50,686 bases of DNA from Sphingobacteriales bacterium (GTDB taxonomy: Bacteria; Bacteroidota; Bacteroidia; Chitinophagales; JADJOU01), in NCBI GenBank assembly GCA_021297855.1, contig JAJTHM010000009.1, positions 1 to 50,686 of the forward strand, read 5' to 3'. The position numbers and the translations under genes are program-made. Position 1 is the stretch's first letter, and each line of letters begins with the position of its first letter. This document shows, one piece after another, positions 35,217-43,530 of this stretch. The notes below the pieces were generated by a model. That model ran no database searches. It worked only from the letters and a program-made list of their open reading frames with translations, and was not told the origin of the DNA.

Positions 35217-36384
35217 TTACTTTTCATTTTCTTCCAACCATGATTTGTAGTAATCCTCCACTTGGATTTTTACCGCTTCCTCAGTAATCATGACTGGGGC
35301 AAAAGGATCAATCATTACTGCTAACTCTCCAGTCTCTTTTTTACCAATACTTCGCTCAATGGCTCCTGGGTGAGGACCATGGGGAAGTCCGCCAGGGTGT
35401 AGGGTGATTTGACCTTTTTCGATATTATTTCTACTCATAAAATCGCCATCGACATAATACAATAATTCATCACTATCGATATTGCTATGGTGATAAGGAG
35501 CAGGAATCGCTTCTGGGTGATAGTCGTAAAGACGTGGCACGAAGGAACAAATAACGAAGTTAGCATTTTCAAACGTTTGATGAATAGGAGGCGGCATGTG
35601 GATACGACCCGTAATCGGCTCGAAATTGAAAATAGAAAAAATATAAGGATAGTGATAGCCATCCCAGCCTGCCACATCAAATGGATGATTGGCATATACA
35701 TAAGGATACATCATGCCTTTTTTCTTGATATAAATATCAAACTCTCCCTGCTCATCGAAGGTCTTTAGATTTTTTGGGCGCACGATATCGCGCTCACAGA
35801 AAGGGGAATGCTCTAATAACTGCCCAAATTGATTTCGATATCTACTAGGCGTAAATATGGGGGGAGAAACTCTCTACATACAACAGTCTATTTTTATCCG
35901 TATCAAAATTGATTTTATAAACCGTCCCTCTTGGGATAATAATATAATCACCATATTTGAAATTCAGTTCGCCATACATAGTGAATAACGCACCTGAACC
36001 TTCATGGACAAAAATCATTTCGTCTGCATCGGCATTTTTGTAAAAGTAGGGAGTGCTCTCCATCGGCGCAGCCAGACCTATATGCATTCCACTATTGACG
36101 AAAAGCGTTTTTCTGCTCTTGATATAATCTTTTTCTGGCTGAAGGTTGAAGCCTTTGAAGCTCATGCAGTCCAGACTATGTTCGCTAGCGATCTTTGGCG
36201 CTACCGAATAGGCCTTGTCCTTTTGCTTCACTCGAGTCGGTGGATATAAATGATACACCAAGGAAGACATCCCAGCGAAGCCTTGTGTTCCGACAAGTTC
36301 TTCGTGATACAATTTGCCATTTTCTTGACGGCTTACAATATGTCTTTTGTACGGGACTTTTCCTAGTTCATGATAAATGGGCAT
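35217..36384 (-). pseudogene. hmgA: Homogentisate 1,2-dioxygenase, interrupted by a one-base frameshift
   Basis: Homogentisate dioxygenase opens homogentisate to maleylacetoacetate. The N-terminal 179 codons (36384 down to 35845) run in one frame and end prematurely after SFSPHIYA. The conserved continuation PIFTPSRYRNQFGQLLEHSP and then FCERDIVRPKN is encoded in the adjacent frame and carries on to 35217, including the metal-site region LHPGGLPHGPHPGA. The switch falls at a run of six G on the plus strand (35859-35864); five would keep the frame and give about 388 residues, the family's usual length. All other parts look intact. It could be a real recent mutation, a phase-variable tract or a sequencing error. 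It is the first gene of the phhA-hpd run, with an exact promoter element at 36409-36416. Confidence 0.9.
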
Positions 36385-36408
36385 ATACTTTTCGTTTTTT
36401 TTCTAAAC

Positions 36409-36416
36409 CAAAAGTA
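36409..36416 (-). promoter_or_regulatory. Bacteroidota -7 element for hmgA
   Basis: The minus strand reads TACTTTTG, an exact TAnnTTTG, about 25 bases before the hmgA ATG. It probably drives the aromatic catabolic run. Confidence 0.6.
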
Positions 36417-36437
36417 AGCGTATAGGAAAAAGAAAAA

Positions 36438-36453
36438 TGTGCGCTAGGTCACA
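36438..36453. promoter_or_regulatory. CRP-type palindrome upstream of hmgA
   Basis: TGTGC-GCTAGG-TCACA matches the TGTGA-N6-TCACA consensus of CRP sites at nine of ten half-site bases, with flanking AA/TT extending the symmetry (AATGTG and CACATT). Its centre is roughly 41 bases upstream of the transcription start predicted from the -7 element at 36409-36416, the position used by activators that touch RNA polymerase. It overlaps the stop codon of the adjacent Crp/Fnr gene. Function is inferred. Confidence 0.5.
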
Positions 36454-37127
36454 TTAAAGATAGATTTATCTAGAATGGTAATTTTTTTACCGGAAAGAAG
36501 TATCAAATTATCATTTTGCAGATTATAAAGCTGTCGCGTGATGGTTTCCCTAGAAGACCCAACTAAATCAGCTAAATCCTGTCGTTTGATTTGTGCATTT
36601 ATCGTCACAGAGTCCCTCATGTATCCATAAGTCTCTGTTAAGTTCTTTAAAGCGCCTATCAATCTATCGCGAACGGAATCCTGAGCCAAGTGCGTTATCG
36701 CGCTCTCAGCCTCTCTTAGTTCCTTGGCGAGCAACTTGGCTACAGCCCAAACAATTTCCGGATTTTTTTTAGCTACCTCTTCCATTCCTTTTTTAGGAAT
36801 AAAACATATATGCACATTTTCAAGGGCTATAGCCGAGCCACTATATTTTTCATCTCCAAAAAGTGCTCTATGGCCTAGATTCTGACCTGCATGAATTAAG
36901 TGGGTAATTTGCTCCTTACCATCTGCCCCTATTTTAGAGACTTTGATTTTACCAGCACGCAGACAAAACATTCCTGTTGGATTGTCGCCCTCATGAAAAA
37001 GGTAATCCCCTTTTTCATAAAACTTACAGAGCTTTAAATCATTAATTACTTGTAACTCATTTGAATCTATTCCAGCAAAGATAGATTCAGAGAGTACGGT
37101 ACAATTTTGACAATTAAAATGACGCAT
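36444..37127 (-). CDS. Crp/Fnr-family transcriptional regulator
   Basis: A 227-residue regulator with an N-terminal cyclic-nucleotide-type beta-barrel (about 20-120), a dimerisation helix and a C-terminal winged helix. The recognition helix RQDLADLVGSSRETITRQL keeps Arg193-Glu194-Thr195 and Arg198, the same R-E-T-x-x-R spacing with which E. coli CRP reads TGTGA. The effector pocket GHRALFGDEKYSGSA lacks the Arg-Ser/Thr that binds the cAMP phosphate, so cAMP is unlikely to be the signal. Two Cys (6 and 9) near the N-terminus are fewer than the four ligands of FNR. It follows the TPM genes by 12 bases and precedes hmgA, whose promoter region carries a matching palindrome. Confidence 0.88.
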   Translation of the reverse strand: MRHFNCQNCTVLSESIFAGIDSNELQVINDLKLCKFYEKGDYLFHEGDNPTGMFCLRAGKIKVSKIGADGKEQITHLIHAGQNLGHRALFGDEKYSGSAIALENVHICFIPKKGMEEVAKKNPEIVWAVAKLLAKELREAESAITHLAQDSVRDRLIGALKNLTETYGYMRDSVTINAQIKRQDLADLVGSSRETITRQLYNLQNDNLILLSGKKITILDKSIFNVT

Positions 37128-37139
37128 ATATTATAATTA

Positions 37140-37934
37140 CTACCAGCTGCCTCCAGCTCCACCACCTCCAAAACTTCCACCTCCGAAGCTTCCCCCTCCA
37201 AAACTACCTCCTGAGGAGCCGCCGCCCCAAGAACTTCCACCACCGCCCCAGAAGCCACCGCCGCCCCATCCATCTCTATAACCTTTTCCAGAATATGTTT
37301 CCCCGTAATTTACGACCTTAGACAATTTGCCTAAAAACCAAAAAACTAGAAACATTATAAGGATAATGAGTAGCAATACCTTAATGGAAATTTCTCCACC
37401 TTGTGAAACACTTTCTTCGTCAGCTTCAAAGGTTCCACTCAGTCTATTTACTATTTGCAGAACTCCTTGACGCACTCCAGCATAATAGTTTCCACTTTTA
37501 AACTCCGGCAATATATAGTTGTCTCTGATTCTTCCAAGGAAAACATCCGTTAGCTTTTCTTCAGTGCCTCGACCTGCGGCTATAAACATTTTTCTATCCA
37601 GAGGAGCTACCAAGAAAAGGACTCCATTATCCTTAGATGCCTTGCCTACTCCCCATTTCTCACCCAGTTCCGTAGCGTATTGGGAAGCATCCATGCCTTC
37701 CAAGGAATTTATAGTCACCACTACAATTTGAGTTGAAGTAGAATCATGATAGTCAACCAACATAGTTTCTAGCTCCAAGCGTTGTTGGTCTTGAAATATA
37801 TTAGCCAAATCATTGACATAGACTGCTGGCTCTGGTTTGGATGGATAATTTTGTCCTAGAACGTTGAAGCTAAATAGGACAAGAAGTTTTGAGAAAAAAA
37901 CAATGCGCTTAAATCTTCCCATAGCTAATTTCAT
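37140..37934 (-). CDS. TPM-domain (YgcG-like) membrane protein with Gly-rich tail
   Basis: A 264-residue protein with a signal peptide (cleavage near FNVLGQ), a TPM_phosphatase domain at about 35-160 (VNDLANIFQ, VVVTINSLEGMDA, VGKASKDNGVLFLVAP, RKMFIAAGRG), one transmembrane helix near 188-204 and a C-terminal tail of Gly/Ser/Phe/Trp repeats (SGGSFGGGSFGGG type). This matches the YgcG/MSCRAMM-like family of unknown function found with LemA. The tail's DNA is a short-period repeat and could vary in length between strains. The gene overlaps the upstream TPM gene by 26 bases, indicating a tightly coupled operon. Confidence 0.85.
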   Translation of the reverse strand: MKLAMGRFKRIVFFSKLLVLFSFNVLGQNYPSKPEPAVYVNDLANIFQDQQRLELETMLVDYHDSTSTQIVVVTINSLEGMDASQYATELGEKWGVGKASKDNGVLFLVAPLDRKMFIAAGRGTEEKLTDVFLGRIRDNYILPEFKSGNYYAGVRQGVLQIVNRLSGTFEADEESVSQGGEISIKVLLLIILIMFLVFWFLGKLSKVVNYGETYSGKGYRDGWGGGGFWGGGGSSWGGGSSGGSFGGGSFGGGSFGGGGAGGSW

Positions 37935-38343
37935 TGCTTAATTCATTTTCTGGCTTTCTCACCTCAGGGAAATGTTCTTTTAGTTTTTCCCCCACTTCTA
38001 AAACACCGTACATAACCCCAGCATAAATAGATTCATGCGTAAATTTCTCCTTCATTTCTACCATAATATGATTCCAAAAATTATCTCCTACTATGCTATG
38101 AATTCCCTTGTCACCTATGATGGCTAATTTGTGGTCCTCTGTTGCAATATATATGAGCACCCCTGTTTTTTGGGAGGTATTAAACATTCCCAATTTATTG
38201 AAAATTTCAATAGCTCTATCTAATGGAGATGCTTCACATAAGTCTTCTATATGAATTCTCAATTCACCTATGGTAGATGCTTCAATATGATCTATAGCTT
38301 TTACTATAGCCTCTGACTCATGTTCAGCAAAAAAATGGCTCAT
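37909..38343 (-). CDS. TPM-domain protein
   Basis: A 144-residue protein consisting of a TPM_phosphatase domain without a signal peptide. Motifs are AIDHIEASTIGELRIHIED, TSQKTGVLIYIATEDHKLAIIGDKGIH and YAGVMYGVLEVGEKLKEHFP. The open frame extends upstream into lemA, but the ATG at 38343 places the start at the domain boundary and just 26 bases after the lemA stop, so it is preferred. It is the middle gene of the lemA-TPM-TPM set. Function unknown. Confidence 0.85.
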   Translation of the reverse strand: MSHFFAEHESEAIVKAIDHIEASTIGELRIHIEDLCEASPLDRAIEIFNKLGMFNTSQKTGVLIYIATEDHKLAIIGDKGIHSIVGDNFWNHIMVEMKEKFTHESIYAGVMYGVLEVGEKLKEHFPEVRKPENELSNEISYGKI

Positions 38344-38368
38344 TTCTTGACTTATAATATGGGAAATA

Positions 38369-38965
38369 CTATTTTTTCTCTGTACCGAAATCGACTTTGG
38401 GTGCAGTAGCCGCTGCTGCATCTGCTTGAAAAGGGGTACGAGGTGCAAATCCGAACCAACCAGCGTAAATATTTTGTGGAATAGACTTTATGAGCGTATT
38501 GTACTCTGCGACCACTTCATTGAATCTATTTCTCTCCGTGTTGATTCTATTCTCTGTACCCTCTAGTTGATCTCGCAAATCTCTAAAGCCTTGATTCGCC
38601 TGCAGATTTGGATAATTTTCCGAAATAGAAATTAATCGTCCTAATGCCGCGCCTAATTGCCCCTGTGCCTGCTGCCATTGCATCATTTGTTCAGGAGTTG
38701 CGGTAGATACATCTAATTTCATTTGTGTAGCACTGGCTCTAGCTTCGACCACTTTGGTCAATGTTTCTTGTTCAAAATTAGCCTCCCCTTTTACTGTAGA
38801 AACTAAATTAGGAATCAAATCTAATCTTCTTTGGTAAGCTGACTGGACGTTGGCCCATGCCTTATCTACGCCTTCACGTTTGGCTACCATATCATTATAG
38901 CCACATGATGTCATAAGCATTTGGAACGATGCTGCTAAGAGCAAAAATAGTGTTGTTTTTTTCAT
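38369..38965 (-). CDS. lemA: LemA-family lipoprotein
   Basis: A 198-residue LemA protein with a lipoprotein-like N-terminus (LLLAASFQMLMTSCG). The family core is the helical bundle beginning GVDKAWANVQSAYQRRLDLIPNLVSTVKG, then the heptad-rich segment LISISENYPNLQANQGF and RNRFNEVVAEYNTLIKSIPQN, ending in a Pro/Ala-rich tail. LemA proteins are membrane-associated, of unknown molecular function, and commonly co-occur with TPM-domain genes, as here. It is the first gene of the operon leading to the Crp-family regulator. Confidence 0.92.
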   Translation of the reverse strand: MKKTTLFLLLAASFQMLMTSCGYNDMVAKREGVDKAWANVQSAYQRRLDLIPNLVSTVKGEANFEQETLTKVVEARASATQMKLDVSTATPEQMMQWQQAQGQLGAALGRLISISENYPNLQANQGFRDLRDQLEGTENRINTERNRFNEVVAEYNTLIKSIPQNIYAGWFGFAPRTPFQADAAAATAPKVDFGTEKK

Positions 38966-39024
38966 TTTTCTGATATTTTAAGTTTGAATATTAAACGAAA
39001 TATTTAGAGATAAGTTCTGAATGT

Positions 39025-39792
39025 TTAGAATTTCACTTCCAATTCTGAAGAATTTATCTTAGGATTAAATTGAATGGACTTGACAGTAGCTTCGCCAAAA
39101 ACCGTAGTAAAACTTTCTGGATAATGGTACCCCTGCGGTGAGAGAAGAGTTTTCCCATAAATAACAACTTCTTTCTTTTCTATTCCGTTTTCAAAATATC
39201 GGGTTTCTATTTTTGATACCATACTATTTTTCATATCGTAATAAAAACTGTGAGACATATCATTAAAGGGCAAAAATTGCACATATTTTTTTATGGAAAG
39301 ATCCGCCTCCTCCTGAACAGGTTTTGTGGGTTCATCTACTGTCGCGGTGGCTACAGAAACCCCACCATTCATATCCATTCCTAGCTGCACTTCAGTAATG
39401 GGCGATTCAGCCTTATTATGTAAAAAGGGATAAAAATTTAGCCAGATTTTCTTCCTAAAATGCAATTCAGAATTCGCTTCTGATTGTTTCTTTTCTTTCA
39501 TATCTGATGAAAAAAGTAAATATTTTGATGGGTCAATAAACTCGATAGATTTCCCATTTTTCTCTTGCATTTCCAGTTTATATATCATATTCTCCATCAA
39601 CCATAAGGTGGCAGGAAACTTGCCATCTTTGGTCGAGATTTCCAAGGTCATTTTAACAGATAAAAAGGGCGTTAGCTTTTTTTCATCAAACAATTTCATC
39701 TTGTACATACTAATCATCTGATGGGCTTCTTGAGACCAATACTGATTGAAAATAAACATAGAAAATAATAATACCCAATATTTTTGCTTCAT
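39025..39792 (-). CDS. Exported protein of unknown function (possibly LolA-like fold)
   Basis: A 255-residue protein with a probable signal peptide (MKQKYWVLLFSMFIFNQYWSQ) and mostly beta-strand character. The pattern of alternating strands with a late YPESFTTVFGEATVKSIQFNPKINSSELEVKF resembles the C-terminal strand of outer-membrane lipoprotein-sorting/DUF4292-like folds, but I do not recognise a family with confidence. An exact TAnnTTTG (39822-39829) lies 30 bases upstream, so it has its own promoter. Confidence 0.5.
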   Translation of the reverse strand: MKQKYWVLLFSMFIFNQYWSQEAHQMISMYKMKLFDEKKLTPFLSVKMTLEISTKDGKFPATLWLMENMIYKLEMQEKNGKSIEFIDPSKYLLFSSDMKEKKQSEANSELHFRKKIWLNFYPFLHNKAESPITEVQLGMDMNGGVSVATATVDEPTKPVQEEADLSIKKYVQFLPFNDMSHSFYYDMKNSMVSKIETRYFENGIEKKEVVIYGKTLLSPQGYHYPESFTTVFGEATVKSIQFNPKINSSELEVKF

Positions 39793-39821
39793 TTTTTGAC
39801 TTAATTTATTTATTCGATGGA

Positions 39822-39829
39822 CAAATTTA
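39822..39829 (-). promoter_or_regulatory. Bacteroidota -7 element for the exported protein gene
   Basis: The minus strand reads TAAATTTG, an exact TAnnTTTG, 30 bases before the start codon. Confidence 0.5.
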
Positions 39830-39878
39830 ATTGAAATAAGTTATTGCCTTTATCATAAAAATCGGAAAAGGAGCTTAT

Positions 39879-40961
39879 CTAATGCATGTGACTCATAATA
39901 ATATGATGATCAGACAAGGAGTTTTCAATCTTTTTGTAAGAGTTGATATCAATACTAGGCGAGGCGAATATATAATCTATTCGATAAACTGGAAAACCAA
40001 CGGAGATGGTATTGGATAATCCAAATCCTTTCTTTCTAAATGCATCCTGATAGTTTTTTGACAATGCATGATAGGCATAGGATGCAGGTATATCATTTAG
40101 ATCGCAACACAAGATGACATTTTCATCTTTATTTTGTTCAGCAAGCAATTTTTCCACTTGTTGGGTTCTACTTTTATATGCAGTTAAAATCTTATACATG
40201 ATTCTCCAAGACTTAATCTTATCCATAAATGACCATTCTTTTTTCACGCCTTCTATATAGTCGAGATCCTCATAATCGAGATGAATGGATTGTAAATGCG
40301 CATTATAAATAGAATAAATCTTTCCCTTATAATTCAATTTGGCACTGACACATTGATTAATTGAAGACTTTTTAGGATTCAGAGCAATTGCACGACTATT
40401 CTCCAATTTATACTTAGAAAAAATTGCCAACCCCCATTGGCTGCCGTCTTTTTGCTTATAAGCAGGGTTGAAACTAAAATATGGATAGCCTAGTTTTTTC
40501 AGGGCTGTCACATTATCATGCCCATCTTTATCCGTATAAAACTCCTGAAGACAAAGCAAATCGGGACTTGCAGAATCTATTATTGCAAACATTCTTTTTC
40601 TAGTTTCTTGATTTTTAGTCCAGTTGTATAAGTCAAAATTCTTAACATTCCAAGACATGACTTTTAGCCCCGTTTCCTTTTGATTGAAATTGATAGAAAA
40701 TGTGCCTGCTAGGAATTGCAGTGACATGGTTATTAGGAAAAATGAGACCAAGGAAATCCATTTATTCCTTCTAAGATAGATAATGCCTACAAAAAGTGTA
40801 GCAAGAAGAAGCGGGATAAACCCCAAGCCAAAAGGAGCAAAAACGATGGTTATATTTGGAGATATAATGTGAGCCAACATACTAAATCCGAATGCGACAA
40901 ATTGTACAAAAACCAAGATGTTTTTTATTCGTTTGAAAAAGCTATAAATCCTCCCCCACAT
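39879..40961 (-). CDS. Endonuclease/exonuclease/phosphatase-family membrane protein
   Basis: A 360-residue protein with three hydrophobic helices at about 12-85 followed by an EEP (DNase I-like) catalytic domain. Motifs: MSWNVKNFD (Asn site), LLCLQEFY (metal Glu), CCDLNDIP (catalytic Asp-x-Asn) and SDHHI (catalytic His). The membrane anchor suggests an extracytoplasmic phosphodiesterase acting on a lipid head group or nucleotide; the substrate is unknown. It starts four bases after the rhomboid gene stop and is the last gene of the mutL-rhomboid-EEP operon. Confidence 0.85.
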   Translation of the reverse strand: MWGRIYSFFKRIKNILVFVQFVAFGFSMLAHIISPNITIVFAPFGLGFIPLLLATLFVGIIYLRRNKWISLVSFFLITMSLQFLAGTFSINFNQKETGLKVMSWNVKNFDLYNWTKNQETRKRMFAIIDSASPDLLCLQEFYTDKDGHDNVTALKKLGYPYFSFNPAYKQKDGSQWGLAIFSKYKLENSRAIALNPKKSSINQCVSAKLNYKGKIYSIYNAHLQSIHLDYEDLDYIEGVKKEWSFMDKIKSWRIMYKILTAYKSRTQQVEKLLAEQNKDENVILCCDLNDIPASYAYHALSKNYQDAFRKKGFGLSNTISVGFPVYRIDYIFASPSIDINSYKKIENSLSDHHIIMSHMH

Positions 40962-40965
40962 GGCT

Positions 40966-41640
40966 TTAATAAAATCTCCGTTTATCTTTGTTTATATATT
41001 TTGTCAGTACATACCCTGTAATAATCCCTCCTAGGTGGGCAAAGTGCGCCACATTATCGCCTTGAAAATTTGCCAAACCTAGAATTATACTAATAGTAAC
41101 TGCTGCTATTAATAAATATTTTGCTTTGATAGGAAAAGGGATGAAAAAAACAAAGAATTCTGAATTGGGAAACAGCAGAGCTACGGCTGCAAAAAGCCCA
41201 AAGACCGCACCTGAAGCGCCTACTGCCGGTGTCCCCACAATATGTCCTACCACATCTAATTCCTCATTGCTTGGAATAAAATGCCCTATTTCATTCCATA
41301 CCATAACTGCTTGAATCGCCATATAAAAAAAACTAGCTCCTAGGCCACAAATAAGGTAGAAATTCAACACTCGTTTTGCACCCCAGTAGCGCTCTAATAG
41401 ACTACCAATCGAAAAAAGTGAGATCATGTTAAAAGCTAAATGCGCTATACTCGCATGCATAAAAAAATGCGTAAAAAACTGATATGGTTGAAAATATGGG
41501 TGAGAGAAATAGTATAAAGCTAATTTTTCATTTAACCTGAACCCAATATTGGGAAATAACTCAGGAAGCATAAATCCCGCCAGAAATAAAACTACATTGA
41601 TGATAATCAAATTCTTGACAGTAGGTGTTAAATTATTCAT
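40966..41640 (-). CDS. Rhomboid intramembrane serine protease
   Basis: A 224-residue six-helix intramembrane protease. The catalytic serine is in GASGAVFG (Ser143), the catalytic His is in AHFAHLGG (His202), and the oxyanion-type HLAFN motif is in helix 2 (His67, Asn71). It cleaves single-pass membrane proteins; substrates cannot be predicted. Its start overlaps the mutL stop by eight bases and it is followed closely by the EEP gene. There is no N-terminal zinc-ribbon. Confidence 0.92.
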   Translation of the reverse strand: MNNLTPTVKNLIIINVVLFLAGFMLPELFPNIGFRLNEKLALYYFSHPYFQPYQFFTHFFMHASIAHLAFNMISLFSIGSLLERYWGAKRVLNFYLICGLGASFFYMAIQAVMVWNEIGHFIPSNEELDVVGHIVGTPAVGASGAVFGLFAAVALLFPNSEFFVFFIPFPIKAKYLLIAAVTISIILGLANFQGDNVAHFAHLGGIITGYVLTKYINKDKRRFY

Positions 41641-43465
41641 GAAAATATTTTTCTATTTCTTGATAAGGAAGGGTATAATAAATCGGTTTGCCACTGGGTG
41701 TGGTTTGAAAATTTTCTCGCTGAAATATATGCAAAGACAAGTAATCAACCTCTTCTGAAGTCAAGCTCTGACTGCGTTTGACGCTTGATATTTTACATAT
41801 GGCAATAAGTAGTGTCTCTTTTTTCGAATTTTTCGCTTTAAAGTTGTTCTTAAAATTTTCAACCAATTCAACCAAAAGTTCTTTTTCATTCCCACTTGGT
41901 AAATCTGCCGGTATGCCCTGTATGGCAAAAACCTGATTGCCCATTGGGCTAATGTCAAATCCCAAATGCTGCAAATCGGTCATAATCTCCTCGAGTACGA
42001 AACTATCTTGGATTGAAAAATCAACGCAAATGGGAAACAGTAATCGCTGACTCGCTATTTTTTCTTTTAACGATAGACGAAGCATCTCATCAAATAAAAT
42101 ACGCTCATGGGCTCTTCGCTGGTCGAGTAAAAGTAGCCCTTGATTGGTCGGCAAAACAATATACTTACTCAGTATTTGTGTAGGTTTACCTACTATTTCT
42201 ATTTCTTGTTTTTTAAAGGGGAGCTCATCAATATTTTCCTGATTTCTATCTATACTTTTTAACTCCCCAGAATAATATTCTTCTTGCAGCGACTGGGAGA
42301 AAATGGCCTCCCAGTTCTTTTCGTTTTGCTTGGCAAAGGTAAATCCTGCACGACCATTGCTTGTGGAGCTAGTATTGGTTATTTCCACGCCCTTTTTCAT
42401 AGCACTCGGATTGGCTACTGCATCCATGTTATGAAATACGCTATCTATACTGAAATCAATTGAAGGCGCTATATTAAACTGCATGAGCGAACGCCGAATA
42501 CTTGCATTGACAAAACCATAAATTAGCTGCTCATCTTCAAATTTTATTTCTTGCTTGGTGGGATGCACATTGATATCTATCAGCCTCGGATCAATGTCAA
42601 TGAAGATGACATAGTAAGGGAAATCCCCTGGTTGAATCAATTCTTTGTATGCTGAATAAATAGCATGCTGAATATACTGACTTTTGATAAATCGCTTATT
42701 GACATAAAGGTATTGCTTGCCTTTCGATTTAGAATTTGCGGCATTTGGTTTACATACAAATCCATACACTTTTAAAATATCCGTCTCTTCCTCAATGGGT
42801 ACAAATTTTTCATTATAGCTCTTGCCAAAAATATCCGTAATTCTGCCCAGGGTACTAGCAGGCAAGAGTCGGTAAAGCTCATTATCATTGTGATATAGCG
42901 AAAATTCAATGGCTGGATAGGCTATAGCCAATCGACTAAATTCAGCTATGATGAGCGACATTTCTTGCGTATCCGATTTCAAAAAATTCCGGCGAGCAGG
43001 CACATTATAGAAAAGATTTTTCATGGAGAAATGCGTTCCCTGAGGCAAGCTTATGGGTTCTTGACTCACCACTTGACTATTTTCTATCACTATTTTGGTA
43101 CCATACTCATCTATATCGCGCTTTGTTTTCATCTCTACCTGAGATACGGCCGCTATAGAAGCCAGTGCTTCTCCTCGAAAGCCATTGGAGTGTATTTTAA
43201 ACAAATCATCAATGGTACGTATTTTAGAAGTGGCGTGTTTTTCAAAACAAAGTCGGGCATCCGTTACACTCATCCCTAGTCCATTGTCTATGACCTGAAT
43301 CAATGACTTTCCTGCTTCTTTGACTATAAGTGAAATCTTAGTTGCCTTCGCGTCAATAGCATTTTCGATCAACTCCTTGACTGCACTGGCTGGGCGCTGA
43401 ATCACCTCACCCGCAGCTATTTGGTTGGAAATATGGTCGGGAAGAAGTTGAATTATGTCTTGCAT
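41633..43465 (-). CDS. mutL: DNA mismatch repair protein MutL
   Basis: A 610-residue mismatch-repair ATPase. N-terminal GHKL motifs are complete: QIAAGEVIQRPASAVKELIE, DNGLGMS and FRGEALASIAAVS. The C-terminal dimerisation domain shows DQRRAHERILFDE at about 446-458 where endonuclease-type MutL has DQHA(x)2E(x)4E; the His is Arg, and the usual CPHGRP near the end is TPSGKP, so endonuclease activity is doubtful. The ATG at 43465 (MQDIIQLLPD) is the conserved family start; the frame extends upstream only by chance. A rhomboid gene overlaps its end. No mutS is nearby. Confidence 0.95.
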   Translation of the reverse strand: MQDIIQLLPDHISNQIAAGEVIQRPASAVKELIENAIDAKATKISLIVKEAGKSLIQVIDNGLGMSVTDARLCFEKHATSKIRTIDDLFKIHSNGFRGEALASIAAVSQVEMKTKRDIDEYGTKIVIENSQVVSQEPISLPQGTHFSMKNLFYNVPARRNFLKSDTQEMSLIIAEFSRLAIAYPAIEFSLYHNDNELYRLLPASTLGRITDIFGKSYNEKFVPIEEETDILKVYGFVCKPNAANSKSKGKQYLYVNKRFIKSQYIQHAIYSAYKELIQPGDFPYYVIFIDIDPRLIDINVHPTKQEIKFEDEQLIYGFVNASIRRSLMQFNIAPSIDFSIDSVFHNMDAVANPSAMKKGVEITNTSSTSNGRAGFTFAKQNEKNWEAIFSQSLQEEYYSGELKSIDRNQENIDELPFKKQEIEIVGKPTQILSKYIVLPTNQGLLLLDQRRAHERILFDEMLRLSLKEKIASQRLLFPICVDFSIQDSFVLEEIMTDLQHLGFDISPMGNQVFAIQGIPADLPSGNEKELLVELVENFKNNFKAKNSKKETLLIAICKISSVKRSQSLTSEEVDYLSLHIFQRENFQTTPSGKPIYYTLPYQEIEKYFHE

Positions 43466-43518
43466 GATAAAAAATTGAGCGTTAGATATTACCCTCAATT
43501 TCATTTTAATTTCTTAAA

Positions 43519-43526
43519 CAAAAATA
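43519..43526 (-). promoter_or_regulatory. Bacteroidota -7 element for mutL
   Basis: The minus strand reads TATTTTTG, an exact TAnnTTTG, about 54 bases before the mutL ATG, just after the rhodanese gene stop. Confidence 0.45.
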
Positions 43527-43530
43527 AGAA

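Noticed and set aside
35435-35768. Alternative open frames over the 3' part of hmgA
   Set aside because: The hmgA frame there carries conserved dioxygenase motifs; the others are overlaps without motifs.
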